Source of the DNA: Promethearchaeota archaeon
Lineage (GTDB): Archaea; Asgardarchaeota; Lokiarchaeia; Sigynarchaeales; SOKP01
Assembly (NCBI GenBank): GCA_030620005.1
Contig: JAUXAJ010000134.1
Coordinates: 1-12,917 of the forward strand
Length of the DNA stretch: 12,917 nucleotides
Reading direction: 5' to 3'
Part shown: positions 6,690 to 12,237 of the stretch, one piece after another
Numbering within the stretch: position 1 is the stretch's first letter
How the letters are laid out: each line of letters opens with the position of its first letter
Notes under the pieces: generated by a model
Databases searched by the model: none
Told to the model about the DNA's origin: nothing
What the model saw: only the letters and a program-made list of their open reading frames with translations
Made by a program: the position numbers and the translations under genes

Positions 6690-7229
6690 ATGAATATGAG
6701 AGGAAGTACAAATAAGAAAAATATCCCCATTATTGAGCTAAACGGAATTATAGAAATGTATAAATCCATAGGATCTTGGAATGCAGTCTCAAAAAAATAT
6801 AATTACTCCTCGGATATAATAAAATCACGAGTACAGGAATATTTTGGGAAGGCAGCATATAGCGAACTTATCAAGCAATATGGAAAGCATAAAGGAAAAG
6901 GGGAAATTGTTTTAGAGCAAAAAGAAATTGACGATATTATTGAAAAATATAAAAAATATCGCTCTTGGAGGAAAGTTTCCCAAGATATCAAGATTTCTAG
7001 AGATACAATTAAAAAAATACTAGGAGAGTCAAAGTTTAAGGAGCTAATAGACAAATATCCTCATTTCCAAAAACCAATACCTATTAGCAAACTAAATAAA
7101 ATCATCCAAGATTATAAACTTACAGGTTCATGGAAAAAATCGGCTAATAAGTACATTGCTAACTTAAAATTAGATACTATTATAAATCAAATTACATCAC
7201 ACATTGGGATAGATCAATACAACTCATGA
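6690..7229 (+). CDS. 5' part of a repeat-HNH protein, three helix-turn-helix modules, ending at an in-frame TGA
   Basis: 179 residues before the TGA at 7227-7229. It holds three copies of a 55-65-residue module of the form L-x-x-I-I-x-x-Y-K-x-x-G-S-W-x-K-V-A-x-K-Y, then a likely recognition helix (Ser-x-Asp-x-Ile), then Y-x-x-L-I-K-x-Y. The modules span about residues 13-67, 68-122 and 123-179. Each reads as a helix-turn-helix of about four helices; DNA binding is inferred. The frame stays open after the TGA for 24 codons into the ATG at 7302, which is in the same frame and continues with more modules. The TGA falls where the other modules have an invariant Leu (YQKLVKMYS against YNS-stop-VKTYS). 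This is therefore almost certainly the 5' part of one 629-codon gene. Whether it is broken, read through or a base-call error is unknown. Confidence 0.7.
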   Translation: MNMRGSTNKKNIPIIELNGIIEMYKSIGSWNAVSKKYNYSSDIIKSRVQEYFGKAAYSELIKQYGKHKGKGEIVLEQKEIDDIIEKYKKYRSWRKVSQDIKISRDTIKKILGESKFKELIDKYPHFQKPIPISKLNKIIQDYKLTGSWKKSANKYIANLKLDTIINQITSHIGIDQYNS

Positions 7230-7301
7230 GTTAAGACTTATTCGGGAAAGAGTTGGGATTCTCAAGATAAAAAATCCATACCAGAACTATCATTAATTCA
7301 A

Positions 7302-8579
7302 ATGATTAATCAATATAAAATTTTAGGTAATTGGGAAAAAGTAGCTGATAAATTCAATAATAAATACTCTTCTCATGTAATATCATCAAGAGTAAGGGAA
7401 TACCTTGAAGAAGATAAATATAAAAAATTAATTAAAAATTTTAAAACTAAGGGATCAAAACAAGCTGTCTTCATATCAGATAATAAACTAGATCAAATCA
7501 TATTAGAATATAAAAAAATAGGGTCTTGGGATAAGATTGCACAGAAATTTAAATATTCTAGAGTTGTAATAAAAGATAGAATAATAAAATATATAGGATT
7601 TGAAAAATATCAAAAATTAGTTAAAATGTATTCCTCAAGCCCCACTATTAATCCCATTTCGACTCGTGTCTCCAAGAAGATTTTATTAGAAAAAAAACAA
7701 TTAAGGAAAATAATTAGGAGATACAAAATTCTAGGCAGTTGGGAAAAAGTGGCGAACGAGTTTAAATTATCATATGATACCACAAGAAGAAGAGTTTTTG
7801 AATATCTTGGTGATCGGAAATATCATAAACTAATAAAGAAGTATTCAAATCAGGGAAAGCCCCCAGACAGACGAGTCGACATACCCATAAATATATTAAA
7901 AGAGATTATAGCTGATTATGGAAGACATCAATCTTGGGAAAGAATAGCTGATGAATATGACGAATATTCAGCGGATATTATAAGGACTCGTATCATTGAG
8001 ATTATTGGTGAAAACGGTTATAAAAAATTAATCAAAAAAGAAGTACAAGGGAATTTATATACTAATTTATTCTTTAACGAAGAGTATAGAGTGCATAATG
8101 CGTGGCTACAAGTTTTTAAAAGAATCGGTAAAAATAAATTAATTCAAATCAATCAAGAAATTGTTCCTCATAACTGGAATGATTTTTTTGAATTTCTACG
8201 GGAAAATCTTCAATGGAAATTTGTAGATATTTTAACTGGTGAAATTATTGGAAGAAAAGATTTCATAGATTTCCATCATAATGATCGCAACAAAAAAAAA
8301 GATAGTATGTTAAATTTATGGTTTATACTTCATCAAAATCATGGTATTATTACTACAGCTCAGCGAAGTTGGAAAGTATTAAGCGATTTTTTCCAAAATT
8401 TAATCCTTGAAAATTATGTTGAAATTCTTGAAGGTAATATTCCAGAAAGCTGGATTTATAATTGGAAAGTACTTGCACTTGACAAGGGTATTAATATACC
8501 TATAGACCAATATGATAGAAATGGTACAATGAATAAAAAATTCGCAGAATATTGGCAAAGGTCATTGACTGATTTTTAA
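7302..8579 (+). CDS. 3' part of the repeat-HNH protein: four helix-turn-helix modules and a C-terminal HNH nuclease-like domain
   Basis: 425 residues from the ATG at 7302, in the same frame as the segment ending at 7229. Four further modules lie at about residues 1-54, 55-127, 128-191 and 192-250, each with the G/Q-S/N-W-x-K/R-V/I-A core. Recognition-helix residues differ between modules while scaffold residues stay fixed. The last 175 residues contain DFHHNDRN (323-330), N338-L-W and H347, spaced as in HNH endonucleases (His-His, Asp, Asn, final His). The zinc cysteines of some HNH families are absent. A DNA-cutting enzyme with modular site recognition, such as a free-standing homing-type nuclease, is the best reading, but the target is unknown. 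No ribosome-binding site precedes 7302, so independent translation is doubtful. The gene looks even richer in A/T than its neighbours, which hints at transfer. It ends 38 bases before rpoD. Confidence 0.75.
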   Translation: MINQYKILGNWEKVADKFNNKYSSHVISSRVREYLEEDKYKKLIKNFKTKGSKQAVFISDNKLDQIILEYKKIGSWDKIAQKFKYSRVVIKDRIIKYIGFEKYQKLVKMYSSSPTINPISTRVSKKILLEKKQLRKIIRRYKILGSWEKVANEFKLSYDTTRRRVFEYLGDRKYHKLIKKYSNQGKPPDRRVDIPINILKEIIADYGRHQSWERIADEYDEYSADIIRTRIIEIIGENGYKKLIKKEVQGNLYTNLFFNEEYRVHNAWLQVFKRIGKNKLIQINQEIVPHNWNDFFEFLRENLQWKFVDILTGEIIGRKDFIDFHHNDRNKKKDSMLNLWFILHQNHGIITTAQRSWKVLSDFFQNLILENYVEILEGNIPESWIYNWKVLALDKGINIPIDQYDRNGTMNKKFAEYWQRSLTDF

Positions 8580-8590
8580 TGAAATATGGC

Positions 8591-8602
8591 AAAGTTTATT
8601 AT
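8591..8602 (+). promoter_or_regulatory. TATA-like promoter of rpoD
   Basis: AAAGTTTATTAT centres about 26 bases before the ATG at 8624 (an in-frame ATG also lies at 8618). This suggests a nearly leaderless transcript for rpoD and perhaps the ribosomal genes after it. The 38-base gap leaves little room for any other element. Confidence 0.35.
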
Positions 8603-8617
8603 TTTTGCATTATTTTA

Positions 8618-8728
8618 ATGATTATGGATCTTCAAGTTCTCGAAAAAACCGAGCAGAAATTATTGTTTTCTGTTGAAGGAATTGCTGTTGAAATGGCGAA
8701 CGCTATTCGAAGAATAATTTTTGCATAA
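8618..8728 (+). CDS. rpoD: N-terminal fragment of RNA polymerase subunit D
   Basis: 36 codons from ATG 8618 (34 from the better ATG 8624) to TAA at 8726-8728. The product opens DLQVLEKTEQKLLFSVEG and ends EMANAIRRIIFA. This is the first strand pair and helix of the alpha/Rpb3/Rpb11-type dimerisation domain, including the family's Asn-Ala-Ile-Arg-Arg. In homologues the next residues are Glu-Val-Pro, and exactly that follows 30 bases later in the same frame. The fragment is too short to act as a subunit by itself, so it is probably the 5' end of an interrupted rpoD. Possible explanations are an insertion mutation, an assembly error, an unusual mRNA-level event, or a split subunit. Confidence 0.75.
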   Translation: MIMDLQVLEKTEQKLLFSVEGIAVEMANAIRRIIFA

Positions 8729-8746
8729 TTTATATGTAAAAGTTCA
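8717..8746 (+). other. 30-base in-frame insertion carrying a stop codon inside rpoD
   Basis: Removing 8717-8746 joins AGA ATA to ATA TTG GCG GAA and gives NAIRRIILAEVPVMAID, the family's normal spacing of four residues between Arg-Arg and Glu-Val-Pro. Removing 8726-8755 instead gives RRIIFAEVP, equally acceptable. The first 20 bases of the insert match 8601-8620, the region just before the rpoD start, at 17 of 20 positions, including an exact 10-mer ATTTTTGCAT. I tested the ambiguous junctions by hand for a bulge-helix-bulge splice motif and found no 4-bp central helix. Confidence 0.65.
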
Positions 8747-8749
8747 ATA

Positions 8750-9487
8750 TTGGCGGAAGTTCCTGTCATGGCGATCGACGAAGTTATAATCTTGAAAAAC
8801 GATTCTCCTCTATATGATGAGATTGTTTCCCATCGTCTCGGCTTAATTCCATTAAAAACTGATTTGGACACGTATAAATTACCTCAAGAATGCGATTGCG
8901 GAGGATTCGGGTGTCCGTTATGCCAAGTATCTTTAACATGTGAAATTACTAATACTACTAACGCACCCTTGATGATCTATTCAGGCGATTTACAATCTAA
9001 TGATCCTTTAATTGTTCCCGTCAATCCATACATTCCGTTGGTAAAAATTAACAAGAATGATAAAGTAATCGTCGAGGCTTATGCAATTCTTGGAATTGGG
9101 AAAGAGCACATGAAATGGCAAGCCGTATCAAATGTGTTCTATAGATTTTATCCCGATCTCGATTTCGACGACAGTAAATGCTCTAAATGTTCTGACAAGT
9201 GCATTGTTGCAAGAATGTGTCCAAAAAAATTGTTTGATTTTTCGAACGGGAAATCACCTGTTTTACTTGACGATTACTGGAAAGTATGCGACCTCTGTAA
9301 AGCTTGCGAATCTAATTGTCCTGAAAAGGCAATAAAAGTTAAATATAAGGACAATTCGTATATCATTTTTCTTGAAAGTGACGGTGTTTTACCGTTTGAA
9401 GTAGTAATTAAAAAAACATTCGAGATCTTCCTAGAAAAGATCGCCGAATTTATTGAAAAATTAGAAGAAGTTGAGATAATAGAATAA
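8750..9487 (+). CDS. rpoD: RNA polymerase subunit D, main part (Rpb3/alpha homologue with Fe-S domain)
   Basis: 245 residues from a TTG at 8750; upstream codons in the same frame lead back to a TAA at 8726. Subunit D pairs with subunit L to nucleate assembly of archaeal RNA polymerase. It begins AEVPVMAIDEVIILKNDSPL and HRLGLIPL, the Rpb3 core. C48-x-C50-x4-C55-x2-C58 is the Rpb3 zinc loop. A ferredoxin-like insert has C144-x2-C147-x3-C151-x5-C157-Pro and C180-x2-C183-x2-C186-x3-C190-Pro, so probably two 4Fe-4S clusters. The C-terminal helix (about 216-245) closes the dimerisation domain. The first helix lies in the separate upstream fragment. No ribosome-binding site precedes the TTG, so it is not a convincing natural start. 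The gene heads the rpl18e-rpl13-rps9 cluster. The usual upstream neighbours rps13, rps4 and rps11 are absent. Confidence 0.92.
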   Translation: MAEVPVMAIDEVIILKNDSPLYDEIVSHRLGLIPLKTDLDTYKLPQECDCGGFGCPLCQVSLTCEITNTTNAPLMIYSGDLQSNDPLIVPVNPYIPLVKINKNDKVIVEAYAILGIGKEHMKWQAVSNVFYRFYPDLDFDDSKCSKCSDKCIVARMCPKKLFDFSNGKSPVLLDDYWKVCDLCKACESNCPEKAIKVKYKDNSYIIFLESDGVLPFEVVIKKTFEIFLEKIAEFIEKLEEVEIIE

Positions 9488-9521
9488 AAGAACAAAAATT
9501 TATTAAAATATTAAATATTTA

Positions 9522-9531
9522 CTATTTAAAG
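9522..9531 (+). promoter_or_regulatory. TATA-like box upstream of rpl18e
   Basis: CTATTTAAAG centres about 27 bases before the ATG at 9554, in a 66-base gap after rpoD. It could start a separate transcript for the three ribosomal genes. If so, these genes would be shielded from the damage in rpoD. Confidence 0.35.
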
Positions 9532-9553
9532 AATTAAAGAAAGTGTTATTAAA

Positions 9554-9910
9554 ATGAGCCATCGCATCACGGGTCCTTCAGACTATTATAATCGAAAACT
9601 AATTAGAGATCTTTGGAAAACCAAAAGAAGAATATGGAAAAAAATATCTAAGAAAATAGCTGGTCCAAGAAGAAATCGAGTTGAAGCAAATCTTTATCGC
9701 ATTAACAAAAAAACTAAAAAAGGCGACGTTATAATTGTTCCAGGCAAGGTTCTCGCGAATGGAAACCTCGATCATCAACTCACAATTGCGTGTTTAAATA
9801 GCAGCAAGTCCGCAATTAAAAAAATTAAAGCTTCAGGTAGTAAGCTCATGTCAATTGAAGAATTATTAAAAGAAAACCCTGAAGGGAAAAATGTTAAAGT
9901 ATTTTATTGA
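9554..9910 (+). CDS. rpl18e: 50S ribosomal protein L18e (eL18)
   Basis: 118 residues, the usual archaeal length. Family phrases are GPSDYYNRKLIRDLWK at the start, PRRNRVEANLYRINKKTKKG (residues 38-57), VPGKVLANGNLDH (62-74) and MSIEELLKENPEGKNV at the end. It is a basic large-subunit rRNA-binding protein shared by archaea and eukaryotes. The gene ends with TGA, showing that TGA is an ordinary stop in this genome. That matters for the TGA in the repeat-HNH gene. It is followed after 25 bases by rpl13, in the normal archaeal order. Confidence 0.96.
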   Translation: MSHRITGPSDYYNRKLIRDLWKTKRRIWKKISKKIAGPRRNRVEANLYRINKKTKKGDVIIVPGKVLANGNLDHQLTIACLNSSKSAIKKIKASGSKLMSIEELLKENPEGKNVKVFY

Positions 9911-9935
9911 ATATGAATAAGGAAATGCGTTGAAA

Positions 9936-10406
9936 ATGCAAGAATATCAATTATTAGATGCTAAAGATAAAATATTAGGGCGTTTTTGCAGTCAAGTGGC
10001 AAAAAGGGCGCTGCTTGGCGAATGTATCGTCATCATAAACGCTAAGGACGCTATTATTAGTGGAAATAAAAGAAACATACACGAAAAATATCTTGGGCAT
10101 TTAAATATCAGCACGGCCACTAATCCAAAAAGAGGCCCGTTTTGGGATCGACGACCAGATACATTCATGAGAACCGTGATCAAAAAAATGTTGCCTAGAA
10201 AAAAGCGTCGGGGAAAAGACGCCATAAGAAGGGTTCACGTTTACATTTTTGACATCCCAGAACGTTTTAAAAAGAGATATCAAAAGTTAATTCCCAGCGA
10301 GGTATTTAACGCAGATAAAAAGCGTCTTTCGTATTACAATAAATACATCACCTTAGAAAATTTATGCGTGCGTATCGGTTGGAAGAAAAGAAAAGCTGAG
10401 GTTTAA
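9936..10406 (+). CDS. rpl13: 50S ribosomal protein L13 (uL13)
   Basis: 156 residues from ATG 9936. A TTG two codons earlier (9930) is in frame but gives a less typical start than MQEYQLLDAKDKILGRFCSQ. AAGGA at about 9919-9923 is a reasonable ribosome-binding site. Family features are the opening DAKDKILGRF, VIINAKDAIISGNK (about residues 33-46), NPKRGPFWDRRPD (67-79), and the MLPRKKRRGKDAI segment, the archaeal/eukaryotic L13 hallmark. It is an early-assembling large-subunit protein. The 3' end contains the ribosome-binding site of rps9, 4 bases downstream, so the two are probably translationally coupled. Confidence 0.95.
   Translation: MQEYQLLDAKDKILGRFCSQVAKRALLGECIVIINAKDAIISGNKRNIHEKYLGHLNISTATNPKRGPFWDRRPDTFMRTVIKKMLPRKKRRGKDAIRRVHVYIFDIPERFKKRYQKLIPSEVFNADKKRLSYYNKYITLENLCVRIGWKKRKAEV
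10398..10402 (+). promoter_or_regulatory. ribosome-binding site of rps9 inside the end of rpl13
   Basis: GAGGT lies 8 bases before the ATG at 10411 and within the last codons of rpl13. It is a clear Shine-Dalgarno match, in contrast to the apparently leaderless first genes of transcripts in this window. Confidence 0.6.
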
Positions 10407-10410
10407 ATAA

Positions 10411-10827
10411 ATGTCTGAAAAAATTAAAATCATTCAATCTTCTGGAAAAAGAAAAACTGCTATAGCTAGGGCAGTATTAAGGTTTCCCGCTAAAGGACAA
10501 ATTAAAATTAACAATGTTCCGCTTCAAGTGTTCCAACCCGAAATATCAAGAATGAAGATACAAGAAGTTTTTGAAATTTTAGACCATCCAAAAATAAAAA
10601 AGTGCGACATTAATATAAAAGTTGTTGGAAGCGGATTTTCGAGTCAAACTGACGCAGTCCGAATGGCGATTGCAAAAGCCATTTACAAATTTTTAAAAAC
10701 AAAGGCAATAGAACGGACTTTCAGGGAATACGACGACTCGCTATTATCGGGAGATTCGAGAAGAACAGAGCCAAAAAAATTTGGTGGAAGGAAAGCTCGA
10801 GCGAGACGTCAAAAGTCGTTCAGATAA
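10411..10827 (+). CDS. rps9: 30S ribosomal protein S9 (uS9)
   Basis: 138 residues, normal archaeal length. It shows SSGKRKTAIARAVLR (residues 10-24), the GSGFSSQTDAVRMAIAKAI segment (about 73-91), and the Arg/Lys-rich tail KKFGGRKARARRQKSFR. The C-terminal Arg of that tail reaches toward P-site tRNA in the ribosome. It starts 4 bases after rpl13. In many archaea rpoN and rpoK follow; here the cluster ends, and aroA converges with its stop 19 bases away. Confidence 0.97.
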   Translation: MSEKIKIIQSSGKRKTAIARAVLRFPAKGQIKINNVPLQVFQPEISRMKIQEVFEILDHPKIKKCDINIKVVGSGFSSQTDAVRMAIAKAIYKFLKTKAIERTFREYDDSLLSGDSRRTEPKKFGGRKARARRQKSFR

Positions 10828-10846
10828 GTAAAAATTCTTTCTTGTT

Positions 10847-12166
10847 CTAATTTATTTCAAAATTTGCCCCTAATTTTTGTAGATCGTTTATGAAATTGGA
10901 ATACGAGTCTTTAACGATCTCTACATTCTCTATCTGAGAAGGAGATTCAGCAAATAATGCTGCAATCATGCATGCCATGGCCATCCTATGATCGTTGTCA
11001 TGTTGTATGTTTGAACCTTTTAAATCATCGCATTGATAAATAGTCAAGCGATCTTCCTCTTCTTCCACTTTTACTCCCATTTTGCTTAATTCTCTTGCAA
11101 TAGTTGAAATTCGATCGCTTTCTTTAACTCTTAAATTTAATGCGTTGAATAAGACCGTTCGCCCTTTGGCGAAAGCACCGATAACCGATAAAATCGGAAA
11201 CAAATCGGGTATTTCTCGACAATCAATTTCAATTCCATTTAAACACTTCTGACCCTTTCCAAATACTGTTAATTGATTAATATCTTGGTTAATCTCTATT
11301 TTAGAGCCCATTTCAAGGAGAATATCGATCATTTTTTTGTCTCCTTGAGAGTCTTCAAAATTCACATTATTTATCTTCACGATTGAACCCTCGTCAGATA
11401 AAACAGCTGCGGCAATAACAAAAGCAATAGAAGAAAAATCGCCGGGAACCTCGTAAACTTGAGGCCTGTATTTTTGTCGGCTATAGATGTGATATTTATA
11501 ATTGCCATTTTCCGCCAATCTTTCTTGTACATTGATACCAAAAGATTTTAAAACATCCATAGTTATTCCAATGTATGGGTGGGAAACCATTGGCGATAAA
11601 ACTTCAACCTCTATGAAATCGACGTTATTACACTTCATTAAAGGGGTCACGATTAATAATGCTGTTATGAACTGAGAGCTAACATCCCCTCGAATTTTTA
11701 TAGGCTTACACATTTTTTGTTTCCGTTCTACGCGTATTTCATTCTTAGATATTTTGTAGTCTCCACCTAAAGACTTTAAAGCGTCTAATAATGGCAGTAT
11801 AGGACGATTTCGCTTCAAGAATTCTCCAGTTAAGACAAGTCCTCCTTCAACTAATAAACCTAAAGCACTGAAAATTCTAAATGATGTTCCAGAGTTTTTA
11901 CAGTTAAGTGCTTTATTAATCGATTTAAATGATCTCTTGTCCTTTTCCACGACATATGAGTTTTCTGATTTTTTAAGAATATTTACTTTCAATTCTTTCA
12001 ATATATCAATAGTAACCTCAACATCTCCAGATGTCAAAGGATTTTTAATAACTGACACGCCATCAGCTAGACTTGCCGCTATAAATGCTCTATGTGAGTA
12101 GCTTTTTGACGGTGGTGCGATAATTTCTCCACTTAAACCATGTATTGGATTAATTTTTAAATTCAT
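10847..12166 (-). CDS. aroA: 3-phosphoshikimate 1-carboxyvinyltransferase (EPSP synthase)
   Basis: EPSP synthase condenses phosphoenolpyruvate with shikimate 3-phosphate, the sixth shikimate-pathway step. From the preferred ATG at 12166 it has 439 residues. Counted from an upstream in-frame ATG at 12205 (452 residues), the motifs are PPSKSYSHR (31-39), NSGTSFR (104-110), RNRPILPLLDAL (132-143), GDVSSQF (173-179), PGDFSSIAF (254-262), PDLFP with the catalytic Asp (333-337), RVKESDRI (359-366) and DHRMAM (405-410). I choose 12166 because MNLKINPIHGLSGEI is the normal family start. The extra 13 codons come only from a 24-base tandem repeat. The enzyme looks complete and active. aroC is divergent beside it, so the last two chorismate steps are encoded together. 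Confidence 0.96.
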   Translation of the reverse strand: MNLKINPIHGLSGEIIAPPSKSYSHRAFIAASLADGVSVIKNPLTSGDVEVTIDILKELKVNILKKSENSYVVEKDKRSFKSINKALNCKNSGTSFRIFSALGLLVEGGLVLTGEFLKRNRPILPLLDALKSLGGDYKISKNEIRVERKQKMCKPIKIRGDVSSQFITALLIVTPLMKCNNVDFIEVEVLSPMVSHPYIGITMDVLKSFGINVQERLAENGNYKYHIYSRQKYRPQVYEVPGDFSSIAFVIAAAVLSDEGSIVKINNVNFEDSQGDKKMIDILLEMGSKIEINQDINQLTVFGKGQKCLNGIEIDCREIPDLFPILSVIGAFAKGRTVLFNALNLRVKESDRISTIARELSKMGVKVEEEEDRLTIYQCDDLKGSNIQHDNDHRMAMACMIAALFAESPSQIENVEIVKDSYSNFINDLQKLGANFEIN

Positions 12167-12199
12167 TAAATAATTAATTTTTAAATTAATTAAATAATT
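12152..12199 (-). repeat. 24-bp tandem repeat spanning the aroA start
   Basis: Two 24-base units, 12152-12175 and 12176-12199, differ at one position (C at 12164, A at 12188). In the aroA sense strand that single difference creates the ATG at 12166 in one unit and ATT in the other. The duplication also extends the open frame upstream to an ATG at 12205 and may have doubled a TTTAAA promoter element. Confidence 0.8.
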
Positions 12200-12210
12200 A
12201 ATCATTATTT

Positions 12211-12225
12211 TATTTTATTTTATAA
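12211..12225 (+). promoter_or_regulatory. TATA-rich region between aroA and aroC
   Basis: The 32-base gap holds TATTTTATTTTATAA, centred about 20-25 bases before the aroC GTG at 12238. It is a likely TATA region for a leaderless aroC transcript; exact positioning is uncertain because the run is repetitive. Confidence 0.35.
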
Positions 12226-12237
12226 GTTTAAAACCAT

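Noticed and set aside
7227..7229. Selenocysteine or pyrrolysine-like recoding of the TGA
   Set aside because: The aligned residue in the other modules is Leu, not Cys or a catalytic position, and the 38-base 3' gap leaves little room for a recoding element. A nonsense change or sequencing error is simpler.
8711..8760. Archaeal bulge-helix-bulge mini-intron in rpoD
   Set aside because: For the 30-base removals that restore the family sequence, I checked the required 4-bp central helix between intron start and exon 2 start. None pairs fully. The nearest pairing (8721-8724 with 8753-8756) needs a 32-base intron and breaks the frame. A non-canonical mechanism is not excluded.
9132..9335. 67-codon + strand frame inside rpoD
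   Set aside because: It overlaps the conserved zinc/Fe-S-bearing rpoD frame and shows no family pattern of its own, so it is a shadow frame.
9930..9935. TTG at 9930 as the rpl13 start
   Set aside because: The ATG two codons later gives the usual L13 N-terminus and sits at a better distance from the AAGGA site.
9992..10283. Two minus-strand frames opposite rpl13
   Set aside because: They lie antisense to a clear ribosomal protein gene and have no recognisable features.
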